DNA from: Istiophorus platypterus | Lineage: Eukaryota; Chordata; Actinopteri; Istiophoriformes; Istiophoridae | Assembly: GCA_016859345.1 (NCBI GenBank) | Contig: CM029112.1 | Coordinates: forward strand, 15,508,725-15,572,724 | Length of the DNA: 64,000 bases | Direction: 5' to 3' | Shown: piece after piece, positions 46,318-58,800 of the stretch | Numbering within the stretch: the first letter of the stretch is position 1 | Layout: each line of letters starts with the position of its first letter | Translations under genes and position numbers: made by a program | Notes under the pieces: model-generated | What the model was told of the DNA's origin: nothing | Database searches by the model: none | The model's input: the letters and a program-made list of their open reading frames with translations, nothing else

Positions 46318-46676
46318 GGCTGCCCTTCTGTCTGGCTAACTTGCCAGTAAAAGCTCTTGCAAGCTGCTTCAGTGGCTATCTGTGTCAGTGTGGAATGTAG
46401 GTTTTAGCCTTTGGTGGGTGATGGTCCTGCTGGATGACAGCCTCTGTGTGTTTATGCTGGTTGTCAGACAGGCTGGATTGCAGGCTGATAGTGGATCAAG
46501 GTCTTTCACATAAAATGAGCCTGTCAGAAGAAACATAAATGTAATACTTTAATAATACACACAAATGAAAGATTATTCCCTCGTTTGGTATCATTATGGA
46601 CATGGGTACAATTATTGCAGAGGACCTAATTACTTTTTAGCCCCATAAGTTTGTAAAAGATGTGTGCATATATGTG

Positions 46677-46677
<1 letters not shown>

Positions 46678-46709
<32 letters not shown>
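46678..46709. repeat. (TA)n microsatellite
   Basis: About 15 TA units. Confidence 0.95.
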
Positions 46710-46713
<4 letters not shown>

Positions 46714-49056
46714 CTGCAGCAGCTTTTACATCTGCAACATTTGGCAAAATACATTTCCAAATAATTGCGAAAAATGCAGGGCTAATAAAACACCCAGAGA
46801 AATATTTGTAGCCTCCAAGTCTTCCCTCAAATTACAGAAAATGCTACTGAGACATGTGACAAAGTATGCATGTTGTGCCTGCATGCATGCCCAACCACAA
46901 GTGTGTGTTTGAGTATATGCTCAATTACAGTATATGGGACTGTGGTGTTTTCTCTGCAGTGATTGAAGGCCTTAATCCAGACACTGACTTGTTGACAGCA
47001 ACAAAGGGGCACCAGTTTACATCTTCAAATGAACAATCTGCGCTGTGTTCAGTCTTAAGGTGAACCAAAATATAATGGCATAACAGCATCAGCAGTCAGT
47101 GTCATCCAGTGATGCCAAGGACGCTGAAAAAGTATTGCAGCCATGGGAAAAAAATGGCATTTCACAACACAGCATTTTCTCATGCATTCTTGAGCTTCAT
47201 TATGGATAATTTTCATTAGGTTTACATACCATAAATCAACTTATGATATTTTCACAATGACCTTAAATGACCTAGAATAGACATTTATGACATGTGTTGG
47301 TCAAATACCAGCGTATCCCTTTGTTTTTTGCTACATGACCTTGGCATTAGTAGCATTTTGACACAAAATAACTCTCAGAAAGAAAGAAAACTAAACTAAA
47401 ACTAAATGCCCAAGGGTGTATGGCTTCAGAAAACCCTGTTGACAGCCATAAAAGTTGTGTAGGCCTCTATTTAAGATCATCTGCTGAGACCTTGTTGAGA
47501 CCTTTACCTTTTGAGACAAAGATTTTGTAATTTCCTGTGCCTGAAAGTGTCTCAAAGGGAAAATTCCATTTTAAATAGCAAAAAACATAATCTAAGCATG
47601 TAAAAATGCTTTGTCAACATCATTCTGTTTAACATTTATACTGCTACAAATAATCAAACAAGACAAGATTCTGAATCACTTTCAACAAAACACTTACGAC
47701 ACTGTTTGAAGGGCTGTTTTACAAGTGAATATGGCTGCTCAGCTAAGACGCATTCTCTGTGCTTGCAGAGAATGCCCTCTGTATATAATGTAAACATCAA
47801 ACTCAGCCTAATTATCCCATGGGAATAATGCACAAAAGAATTACACATGTGCAAACATATACACATGATTTTGATTCCAGGAAACTCCTAAAATGCCACA
47901 GATGCCTCAGAAGCTGAGCAAGCAGAGACAGAAACATGTTTAAAAGCACATGTGAGTGCAGGCACGTGCACACGCACATATAGAGCCAGACGGCACAGGA
48001 ATTAGCCCGCTCTGCCAAAATGGAGTCACAGTAAAAACAGCCTCTCCCCGCCGACAGGAAGCAGGCTGCAGTTTTTTTGTGTGAGCAAGTGACTGTGGGG
48101 TGTGCTAGAGGATAGGCCCTCCCTGTCTGAGTTGGGGGAAGGGGATACAAGGGTAAATATTAAAAAGGAGCTGGGAGAACATCAAAAGTAAGCTATACAC
48201 TTTGATTCGTTGGACATGGGTTTTAGGGATTAGACGGGAATGTGAACAGCAACAATTTTCCAAGCCAAATGTTCCTAATCATAATGTTCTTTGAATGAAA
48301 CTAAAGAAGACACTGAGCTGGCAACACACACTTTAATTTGCACCTGAGCCTTGAATTAAAAAAAAAAAAATAAATTAAAAAAAAAACTTAACTGGGTAAG
48401 GGGATCTGAAACTGATCACAGGTCAGCCTGCATTTGTTATGGCAAAAATAAGTTTGGTCTGTGCATGGTAGTTTAGTACCACATATGTTTTATATATGGT
48501 AACTTGAATACATAAATACACTAATTTTACCAAACTAATGTGCAAAACTCCCTTTGGGGTTGTATATGAAAAGTAGCCATACAGAATCTACTATCATTCC
48601 TTCAGGGCTCTATATGTTCCCAGAAATTCAGTCATTTATAACATATAATTGCCTTCAGGTTTGACCTTGTATTACGACATTAATGGAGAGATAGAGGAGA
48701 AAATGAAACAGAAAGAGTTGGAGAGACAGGCAAATCAAGGAAAAGAACAACAATTTAATTCACTGCAGTCATTACAATGCATCTCTTTGGTATTTGACTC
48801 TAATCTGATCTGCAGGAACATTCTTTGGAGCAGAAAACAATCTCCCCGACATGTAGACACACATGCACACATACACACTAACACACACACACACACACAT
48901 ACAGCTGGATCCGATTCCATCTGCAGTTGCCTGCTTGCCTCAGTGAAGAGGGGAGGAAAAAGGAGAGTGAGGGAGGAGACAGAGGGTGAAATAAGGGAAC
49001 CCCATTGGAGGGAAATGGAGGGAAGAGAGAAAAACAAAAACATGAGTGTAAACATA

Positions 49057-49057
<1 letters not shown>

Positions 49058-49103
<46 letters not shown>
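49058..49103. repeat. (CA)n microsatellite
   Basis: About 22 CA units. A smaller CA run precedes it at about 48883-48900. Confidence 0.96.
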
Positions 49104-49109
<6 letters not shown>

Positions 49110-49459
49110 GTATGCATGTGCATGCACATGCATACAAAGTGCACAAAACCAAAGATATATAGCCTGCCAAGTCACTCACAAAAATACTCTCAGATACTCT
49201 CAGACATAGTACAGACGATTGTAACTGCAGACATTAAAGCCTGGTGATGACTTTGCAGTGTTTGTGCAAATGATGCCCTTTTGTGTGTTTGCATTGTAAA
49301 AAGATATATTACTTTGATTGGCCCAACTGTAATTATCATATATGAGGGTAATTATCCAACAACTGCAATTATGCTTATTTATTATACTCATTATTTATCA
49401 TGCCCCTCTTTCAAGTGACAGGAATTGCTGCACAGTTTATTATGTGTCTACTATCTTTG

Positions 49460-49476
49460 ACACACACACGCACACT

Positions 49477-49510
<34 letters not shown>

Positions 49511-49564
49511 CACAGACAAACACACACAAATGCACACGCACACTAACACACACACACACACACA
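49460..49564. repeat. Interrupted (CA)n microsatellite
   Basis: A CA-rich stretch of about 100 bp broken by AAA, GA and TG variants. Confidence 0.95.
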
Positions 49565-50445
49565 AATCTAAATGTGTAGCCCTGTATTCTCCAGAGATCC
49601 TTGGGAATGGTGTTGCCTTTCAGAGGTTTCACGTAGTGCTGATAGTGAAGTGTGAAAGCATTGATACTCACCTCTGACTCCAGGGAACAGCTGCAGACAC
49701 TCACACACACAAACACAGGGCACATATCCATATTCGTGCCGTATACAATACACCCACTAGTCCAGAATGGTCATGCCTTACCTATCATTATCGAAATATG
49801 TATACTCTAAGGGGTATTTCCTGTGTTTTCCTGTGTTTTCCTGTGTAGAATGTCAATCAGCACAACAAGTGACTAAAAGTTTTCATGAACCAAGTTTTCC
49901 ATAAACCTGTATTCACCATTTATCCCTCAGGCTCTGCATAAGCTCATCTGAATTTTGATGTGCTGATGTCTAACAATAAGAGACACATCTATTACAGTCA
50001 TTGGAAAAAGGAGATGGAAAAAGGAAAATGCAGAATCTGTAAAGACGTAGGCTTTTGTGAGCCCTTATCGTGTTTTTAGAGCTAAAAACACAAGTAGATT
50101 ATATCTTGTTTGAGAGGTTTTAGCTTCACAAAACCCGCTCAACACATAAAAAAATGCCCATGGAAAGTTTCTACTTTAGTAGCAAGAAGGAAACACACCA
50201 AAACGGAAGCTGTGCTTTTTATCCAGCATTACAGCACGTGCCATGTCACTACTACTAAGTAGTTTAGCCATTGTTTTGTTTATACTTGATGTCACTGTTT
50301 TCCTTTATGTTTCACTTTGGGGAAAACCCGGGAACGTGGCTAAGTGAATTCAAATGCAATTAAAAGTGAAAATAACAAGTGTTCTGCAGTTTTGTATAAC
50401 CACATCGGTGGGCTGTCAGATTCTGTCAGACTCCAGCCACCTCGT

Positions 50446-50448
<3 letters not shown>

Positions 50449-50488
<40 letters not shown>
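50449..50488. repeat. (CA)n microsatellite
   Basis: About 20 CA units. Confidence 0.95.
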
Positions 50489-50496
<8 letters not shown>

Positions 50497-50755
50497 ACAC
50501 TGACAAACAGGCACAAATGCTGCCATTCCTCCTCTCCACTCAGCCTTATAATAGGAGACTGGGGGACTCAGTGCAAGAGTGCAAGTGTGTGCGTGTGTGT
50601 GTGCTGACTGATTCCCTTGCCTGGTGGAAAATGCTGACTTTTAATGTCCTTTTTTTTACTCTTTTCATAAAACACAAAGCCACAGACTTAACTGGGCCTC
50701 TGAATCTCACTCCGCCGTCTCTCTCACTGTCCCACTCTCTCTTCCTCTGTATCTC

Positions 50756-50757
<2 letters not shown>

Positions 50758-50833
<76 letters not shown>

Positions 50834-50854
50834 TCTCTCTCTCTCTCTCTCTCT
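50758..50854. repeat. Compound (GT)n(CT)n microsatellite
   Basis: About 36 GT units pass directly into about 11 CT units. Confidence 0.97.
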
Positions 50855-52645
50855 TTTGGAAAAACTGATCGAAGACGAGAAAAGGCAAAAAGGCTTCCAG
50901 TGGAGCCCTCCGGCCCCTTATGATGTCACATAGCTGAGACTTAAAAGCAACATTTCCTATTTTCAAGATCCTCTCTTTTGCACTGTAGTTTTTAGGCGTG
51001 TCAAGTGTTGATATGTAGCTATAAAATCTGAGCAAACATCATCCACTGATCATGCCTGTAAAAAAAAAATAAAAATAAAAAATAAAAAAAAGCTAGCAAC
51101 TGGCCTAAGTTAAGACTCAATTTCCATGGTCTAGGATGAACCCTCATGCTCATTTTTGCATTTGTTTTCCCAGTTCTGGTCTTATAGTATCTAAATTGCA
51201 TTTATTTGTTGTAATTTGTGGTGTTTGAAAATGTTTGGATGTGTGTATACAACAATAGCCAAGCTGTGGTTTATTTTTAGAGAAAACACAAAAGGCACAT
51301 CTTGACTGGAATGAAGCCAATGGCTAAACAAGGCTTTGTTTAGGAGGAGAACACACACACCTTCATACACACAGTTTGGCTTTAAGCTTATACAGTATGA
51401 GCAGTCATCTAAGTGGCCGTGGCATAAATACAGAATCATAAATTTAACCAGACTTCTCAGTGAGACAGCTAGAATCCTTTACTTAATGGATTTACAAGAG
51501 ACCTTATTACACACAGGAAACTTGCTGCCTAAACACTCTGAAACAAGATAACAGCATGTGTGAGGCAGCAAGCAAAACTGGATGAGAGATGCTGAGCCCC
51601 TTTGCCATCTGCACATCTTTATCACGAGTGAAGCAACAAATTTACAGTACGGCCTGAGGGTTCCACCAGAGGATTGGTCACATTTCTAGTTCAAACATTG
51701 TACGTCACAATGGCGACCACAGCTGTCACATTTCAAAGTCCCCTTCGTGTGCCCCCAAGAAGTTCAGCCTTCGTTTGACAAAATTTGGTGGACACGAGCA
51801 GTAAATCCTGAGTTCATAGTGTTGGTGTCTGTGAGTCTAGACCCTCTCATGCTAACTCATTGGAGATTCCAACCAAAGAACTGAGACATAGCTGTTTATC
51901 TTCAGTATCGTTCAGTAACATTAAAGTTACTTTTTTTTTAGAACATCTCAGTCTTTTCAGCTTCATCTCTTGATTTTGCTTTTTTCTTTTCTTCCATCTG
52001 AGCTTTTCAGACTTTGCCGTACTCTGGCTCATCTGTGCTGATGACCTAACTGGCTGTAGGTGAAAAACCTAACAAGAGGTTTTTCATCGTGACATCACAG
52101 CCAATAAGAGCGTCTTTGGAAACACAATGTGGGGCAATAATGCAATACAGCAGCTGTGGGTGACTATTTGAAGAAAATCGTTACACCAACATTTAGGTGC
52201 AGCTGCAAACATCTATGGCTAAGAAGTTCATAAGTCACAGATCAACATTTTTTGCATGTATGTGTCAATGTGAAACTCCACATTTGGAAGTTTGACTATG
52301 AATGCACCAAATGATGCATTCACACCCAAAACTGATAACACTTTTAAAATAACCAGAACTTAATAGTCATGAGACTGCTTTGATTACTGACGACATTAGC
52401 CTAATGTCTCAACTTTACTAGATTTTTTACCAAAACTCATTCATCTATAAGTGCATCTGCGTCATCCATATAACGTTGTTTTTAAAAATGGCTTCCTCAA
52501 GGCTTAGAAAAACAAGAAAAACATATTCTAGCTTCGTGAGTTTTTTTGAATACCCACAAAGAATGAGTCTGTGAGTCCCATGATTGAGAGTCCACACAGC
52601 AGATGTTGTTCAAAACAATAAAGGCTACATGGTTGCAAAAATATG

Positions 52646-52652
52646 GTGTGTA

Positions 52653-52684
<32 letters not shown>

Positions 52685-52692
52685 TGTGTGTA
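52646..52692. repeat. (TG)n microsatellite
   Basis: TG units with TA interruptions. Confidence 0.94.
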
Positions 52693-52875
52693 ATACATGC
52701 CTCCTTCGGGAATAAGGAAACTAGAAAATGGACAATCTCACACACACAAACATGCATGCACACATACACACACACACAAACATGAACACAACTGTTTTCC
52801 GGCTGCTTGTAAAGACTTCCCTCCGACCTAGGAATTCTTTAATGTTGGATACTAACACAGTTTGTAGGTGGAAGT

Positions 52876-52876
<1 letters not shown>

Positions 52877-52928
<52 letters not shown>
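52877..52928. repeat. (GT)n microsatellite
   Basis: About 25 GT units, ending about 30 bp upstream of the exon-like segment at 52958. Confidence 0.96.
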
Positions 52929-52957
52929 TGTATTTGTGCGTGTACATTTTCAAACAG

Positions 52958-53029
52958 ATTCCTAATGTGACAGTACTGAGTGATGACTCCCACATGGCAG
53001 AAAGAAGTTGGGGACCACCTGATGGACAG
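52958..53029 (+). other. Possible exon on the plus strand, unassigned
   Basis: Acceptor-like TTTTCAAACAG and a perfect donor GGACAG|GTAAGA enclose 72 nt (24 codons) that are open: IPNVTVLSDDSHMAERSWGP then PDGQ. No family recognised and no partner exon found. Confidence 0.22.
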
Positions 53030-55113
53030 GTAAGAAGGAGAACTGTTTATTATCCCCCAATTCTCTTCCTATTGTCAGTTCTACCCTCAGCCACTTCGCA
53101 CTTGTTCCCAGTTTGTTCACAGTTTTTTCATCTGTCCATATCTTTGAAAACTTCACACTAACACCTGCGACTAATCCTCCACCTATCAAATATCACACAC
53201 CTCTCTCCTCTTGCTGCATGCTGGAAGACTGAACATACTTTCAAATTAGCACCAGCACTCTGAGGCCTTCCGCTTCATCCCTTCTAATCAGTAACAGCAA
53301 GAAGTGAAGGACCAAAAAGTGTAGCACCGTCCAAATTATTAGGGATCTTTGCTACTGCTTGCTCCTTGACTCCGCTGGGACTCGAACACACCAAATTTAC
53401 TGCAGGTTTGTTTCTTAGGACAATTAATGTGCCTTCAACTGCAGCCCGGAGCCTATTCCTTTCTTTGTTGCAACACTATTTTTTGAATGAGCTTCAGTAT
53501 ACATCAAAAAGTTGCCCATATACATTCTACAAGTTAAAACTTTCATTCATTACTTTACCTCACTGCTCTTTCATTCATCAATTCATTTAGCTGCCTTAAT
53601 GGTCGCTTAACGCTTTACATCACATACTTATATATTTGATGACCGTGGGGCTCCTAAAACTAATTTAAAAGCTGGAAGAGTAGAGAGGGTGGTCTGCTCT
53701 ATTATAAAGATTGGCTGTCTGGTGACATTACTTTACTCCATTCAATGAAGTCAAATGTTTGTTTGACCTTTTGCTCTTACAATTGATGGAACGTCGGGTT
53801 TTCAAAATCTGATTTACATAAAGTTTCTCCCGTGGATTTAGACCAGCAGGGTCACAATGACCGAGAGCAGTGTTGGAAATGAATTCACTTTCATCTTCAG
53901 CGCTAGTCTCCTAAAGAAAGTTAAGAAAGCAACTTACAGGGATCTCAATTCAGGTTTCATCGTCTTCATTCTATTACTGGGTAATACACATACATTTCCA
54001 GTAGATTCCAGTGTATTTTTAACATATTCTTCCTATTTTATATGAAACAGTTTTTCTGTGGTTTTTCCACAGACTTCATTCACCCTCGGATTCCGTGCAA
54101 TTAACACCTGATGCTCTGTCTGATGAGACGGATTCTGCACCTCTGCAGTCAAGTTAAAAAGAACCAGGACAAGTTGCTGCTGTTTTCGACCACAGGGTGG
54201 CGCCCCCCCATGGAACCGGATTGCAAGCGTAATCAACTCGCCCACCAAAATTAAAACGCAGGTCGGTCAGCAGGATTTTACGGTGATGGTATTCAGCGTT
54301 ACAGCGCAAAGAATGCAATGAAACAGGACCTGGGCATTCTTCAATCTATGATAATCTGAATTTTGTTCAATATTTGGCTTATTCTCAAGTGATCCCTAAG
54401 TGAGGTTACACCAAAACTAAGAGAAAACTACAGGGAAATAAGCAACAGCAACAATGAAACAAACTGACTTCAGGAAAATGTAGAAATAAGGTTACAACAA
54501 ATTACAAAAGCAAAAGTCCTTGGGAATTTTGTGGGAATTTAGTGTTACCATATGGGCAGACTAATATATAAAGAGTAGCGTAACTTCAGTGGAAAGTCTA
54601 ACGAGTAATGAAGCTGATACACTATAAATCCCAATGAGACACACATGGGCACATTCCCTCCGTTAACTGAAATTAAATGACATTATGATGAGAAATAAAT
54701 GAATGCCTCGCGACGAGCTAAACACTGATTAACCACACTCGGACAAATAAATAAATTTAAATTACACAGACACAGACACACACACAGACACACATACATA
54801 CAAACACACTGGTGACTGACAACGCCCCTTTCATTTCCAAAGTCTGAGACTTGGAGCCAGAAGTTGAGTTATGATCAGTGTAAAAAAAAAAAAATACCCA
54901 CAGGGGAAAACACGGCAGCCCGGGCTCCCGCAAATCTCCCTTTCATAAATTATAATTAAATAAAATAATCCGGTGCTGATTCACAGAGACCCGGGTTAAA
55001 ATTTAAATCACTATTGGATAATTGGGTTTTGAATGGGACGCGGATTCCATATCGAAATTTCCGGCCAGCATTCAAACAATATGCAAAAACTAAAAATACC
55101 TGAGCTTACTCAC

Positions 55114-55380
55114 CGAGTACGGAGCGAGGCCGCGCGGAGTTCCAGATGTGACTCCGTCTCCGAGGGAGGGAAGAAGGGGGGGGATCATGGAATACGGGAA
55201 TGGAAACGATGCGGGGAAGCAGCCTCCAAACGCAACAACGGGAGCTGGAGATCTCACCGGCAGGGCCAAAATAAAAAAGTTAGAGGCGCACGCTCTCGGT
55301 CCCCGGCGGTCGTGAGCGCGCGTGGGAGGGCTCGAGAGCTCGAGAGGTGGAGCTGGGTGTGGTTTGGGATTTAATATGCT
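55114..55380 (-). promoter_or_regulatory. CpG-rich promoter and noncoding exon 1 of emp2
   Basis: The most CpG-rich block in the window, with GGCCGCGCGG, CCCCGGCGGT and GAGCGCGCGT words. It ends on the minus strand at a consensus donor TACTCG|GTGAGTAAG (55114/55113). Mammalian EMP2 also has a noncoding first exon far from its start codon. Exact start site unknown. The plus-strand open frame across it is a by-product of high GC. Confidence 0.65.
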
Positions 55381-55384
55381 GGCA

Positions 55385-55387
55385 AGT

Positions 55388-55466
<79 letters not shown>

Positions 55467-55474
55467 TGTCTGTG

Positions 55475-55518
<44 letters not shown>

Positions 55519-55580
55519 TGAGTGTGTGAGTGTCTGTGAGAGTGTGTGTGTGTGCGTGTGTCTGTGACAGAGAGTGTGTG
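55385..55580. repeat. Compound (GT)n/(GA)n microsatellite beside the emp2 promoter
   Basis: About 190 bp of GT runs separated by GAGAGA, GAGTGTCTGTGAG and similar motifs, including a duplicated GTGTGAGTGTCTGTGAGA block. It starts at the edge of the CpG-rich promoter. Confidence 0.96.
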
Positions 55581-55671
55581 CGTGCATGTTTTACGTCTTT
55601 CTTTGATTGTTTGGACACATTTTAGTTCAAAACCATCGCTGTGAGGACATTCCACAATTTCAAAGGGTTGT

Positions 55672-55862
55672 TTGAGGGTTAAGACTTTATTTCAGGGTTC
55701 AGGTTAGAATTAGGTTCAGGTTGAGGGTCGGTGGTGGGTTAGGGTAAGTTGTTAAGGGATGCCTTATGTCAGTGTGGGTCCTTACAGAATAAGAAGTACA
55801 ATCGTGTGTGTGTGTGTTTATGTGTGTGTGTGTTTATGTGTGTGTGTGTGTGTGTGCGTGTA
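55672..55862 (+). repeat. GTTAGGG/GT-linked dispersed repeat, copy 2
   Basis: GAGGGTTAAGACTTTATTTC, GGTTAGAATTAGGTTCAGG, GGGTTAGGGTAAG and the AGAAGTACAATCGTGTGTG end parallel the copy at 30.9 kb. A (GT)n run follows at about 55803-55860. Confidence 0.65.
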
Positions 55863-58800
55863 GAAGTGACACATGAGGAGATTTGTTTTTTAAAGCTTGG
55901 CGGGAAAAGCACCTATGAAAAAATCATAGTGGGAGTCTGAGGGGGAGGTTTAAAAGTCTGTTTCCTCACAGGGCAGACAAGTTAAAAAAGGGCAAAAGAA
56001 AAAACCAAAAACAGCAGAGGTCAGACGAGGAGGGAGACAAAAGGAAATTAAAAAGATAAAATGGGATGAATAGTCAAGAAGAGTAAGGCATGAAGAATGG
56101 AACAAATGCTGAAAATGGGGACAGGAGAAGAGCAAGGGAGGAAATGTGGATAAAAGAGAAATGAAAATGAATATGCAATGAATATGAACAGGTTTTGCAA
56201 ACTCTTTTCCCTGAACTCACTCATTCCTTTCTACATGTACATATGTGTCAGTGTTTTAAAACCAAATCACAGTATTTGCTTTACACTAGTGTTAATTTAC
56301 ATATAATTTTCCTGCTGGAGTCTAAAAAAGTAGTCACTTTTCTGTGTCTTTGTGACCCTGGACACTTTTATTTGTTTTCCATCCCATGCTCCTTTTTCAC
56401 ATCTGTTTCTCTACTGCATCTTCCAGAACAAGATGGGCAGCACTGATTTGTTTGAATTTTCTTCTAAAAAGTTTTGGTTGCGAATGACTTCTTGAACGCT
56501 ACATGGTTTACTTGCAGGTCTAGGAGACAAAGTGTTCATGAAATTGTTTGGGCGGAAAAATTATTTCTGTTCTTCTTCTGCTCCCATCTCCCTGCTTCTC
56601 TGCAGGCAAACCTCCATCCCCTGTCCTCACACTGTCGAGCACCACCAGCTGTGGCACTTTTTTTTCAATATGAAGGGTTTTTTTTACAGTCATTCTCACA
56701 CACAAGAGCAGATATGGCGAGAGATCCCGAGTGCACCACACTTTACAATGATCCCACTGCTCGTGCTTTTTTTTTTTTTTTTTTTTTTTACATTGACCTG
56801 AATGATGTGTGGGTGATTTCGGTTTTCCCATCTAATTCTCAGAAAGAAAGCATAGCTCTCAAAATTTCAAACTGTTCCTTTAATTCAAGATGTTAATCTC
56901 AGCTAGACCAACCAGACTAAATAAAGGTCAGATACATAATTGAAGGGCTGGAAGGAATTTGATGACTGATGCAGTAGGGGCATGGTGTCCTTTTGCAGGG
57001 TCAGACTTTCAGATATGAAGACAGTTTCACCCTGCCTTCCATTCTCTGAGTATAGAGAACACTTTGTTCCACGGAAGTAATTCTCAGATGTTTTTACTTT
57101 CCCCAGTCTCACTGTATAATTGTTTTTGTTGATTTGTTTACACAGCGCCAAACCGATGTCTAAAGGCAAATAGTCTCTGAGGCTGAGTCGACAGAATGAT
57201 GAGTGATAATAATTATGATAAGTATTGATAACTGAAAAAACAACACTTGTCTGAGACCTTAACAATATCAAACATGCAAACTAAGTTTACAATGTGACCT
57301 CAGGGCATCAAGTTCTTTGTCCTCTGTGTTCGGTCGTCCAATCTTAAACCTTTGACAGGATAGTTTTTTTTTTTTTTTCTTTGGGGGGGTCATACAGAAA
57401 TGGTTAGTTACAACTGGCATGTGGTAATGAAGAAGGCATTGTCAAGGCCTATGCAGCACATAATTCTTTGCATTTTTCCTGGTGGCCACAACTCAGGACT
57501 GCCACCGAGAATTAGTGTGAATGGTTTAGCCTGTTGTCAACAGGCTGACGTCAAAAGTACAATAATGGTGTAAGATTAGGGCGAAAATGAAACATAGTAG
57601 TGTCATGTTAATATCTGATTAAATCAAAAATAAGCTTTCTAGGCTTTAAAAAAGCAACTACTTTGATTCTTTTCAACCATAGCATTTATTTGAGGTCTTA
57701 TAGCAGACAGCAGGAAAGAAGGTAATTGGGATTGTTCCAAACTGGCTCAGGAAACACTCATGCTGCTGTGTAAGGATAGCAGGTTGCCATGGTCAAAAAT
57801 TCTCGTTATACCACGATTGCTCTCAGAATTTTGCACATATTCATGTTTTGGCACATGCAGTATGCGCACACTTATGCACATCCAATAGCAGAATCACATG
57901 ATATATGTCTGCTTTTAGAAATACATGCATAATATGCTGTGCAAGCAGATGAGGAATGGATGGAATCTATTTGTTGGCCAGATGACACTTAATACAATGG
58001 AACTTCTTTCTCATTCACCCTCTGATTTTTCAGAACTGCTAGTAGACATCGATGTGTGCACACACACACAAAAACATTTTTTCTTGCATTTTCTCTTTCC
58101 CATCTATATGTTTTGTATGTTTATCAATGTTTCTTATAGCCATCTATTGGTAAATGTCTGTGAATTGGTACAGGACTACAGGATTATTTCTCCTTTGAGT
58201 TAATATGTCAGAATCAAAGAAAAAAATAGATTAACACCAGATCTTGGTTTTTATGAGCAGGGTGGTCTTTTGGAGGATTGCACCACCAGACCAGATATCT
58301 TTGCCTGTCTGTCAACTGTGTGTCAGCCTGCTGAATTCTTGTTGTTTATTTCAACATCGCTTTGCTGCATGTAACAGCCCACACATATGCACGTAGGCCC
58401 ACAGCTAGTGCCTGTTTCAACAACAAAGCAATCCCATCGTCTTCTGCTCCTCGGGCAACAGAGCCCCCCCCCACCATCACCACTCTCATCCAAATACACT
58501 TTTATGCACAAACACAGAAGAGGTGGGAACAGGTTTAACCTCTCTGCCAGGTTTCAAGTGTCAGTCGTCCACCACATAGGCAAACACACCACAGGCATCA
58601 CCCACTCACACAAATACACAAACACGCACACTACACTGTACATCACTCTCAACACATTACAGGCACCTACTATTGTCATAGACCTATAGGCGGAAACAAT
58701 ATGATGTATACATCCCCACCCAATAACCCCCCTTGCCTTGTGCTATTCTGTGTGTTGTTTTCATATTTAATACATTCCTTTTCAGATCCCTTATCAACAT

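Larger units (their letters stand above)
46521..55113 (-). other. emp2 intron 1 (about 8.6 kb, microsatellite-rich)
   Basis: Bounded by donor TACTCG|GTGAGTAAG at 55113 and acceptor at 46521. It contains no supported coding exon on the emp2 strand, but many microsatellites and one exon-like segment on the plus strand near 53.0 kb. Long open frames here are CA/GT repeat artefacts. Confidence 0.65.

Noticed and set aside
48649..49209. 186-codon open frame on the plus strand and its minus-strand partners
   Set aside because: The length comes from CA/GT repeats, giving His-Thr or Cys-Val runs, with no splice logic or domain.
54190..54220. CTCF-like word CCACAGGGTGGCGCC
   Set aside because: When aligned to the CTCF consensus it has mismatches or an extra base in the core, so it is not called.
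55033..55655. Several open frames across the emp2 promoter
   Set aside because: CpG-rich DNA lacks stops and the neighbouring GT array extends frames; a clean minus-strand splice donor better explains the block as a 5' UTR exon.
55735..55750. Telomere-like GGGTTAGGG
   Set aside because: Only one or two units, and the same word occurs in the other copy of this dispersed repeat at 30.98 kb.
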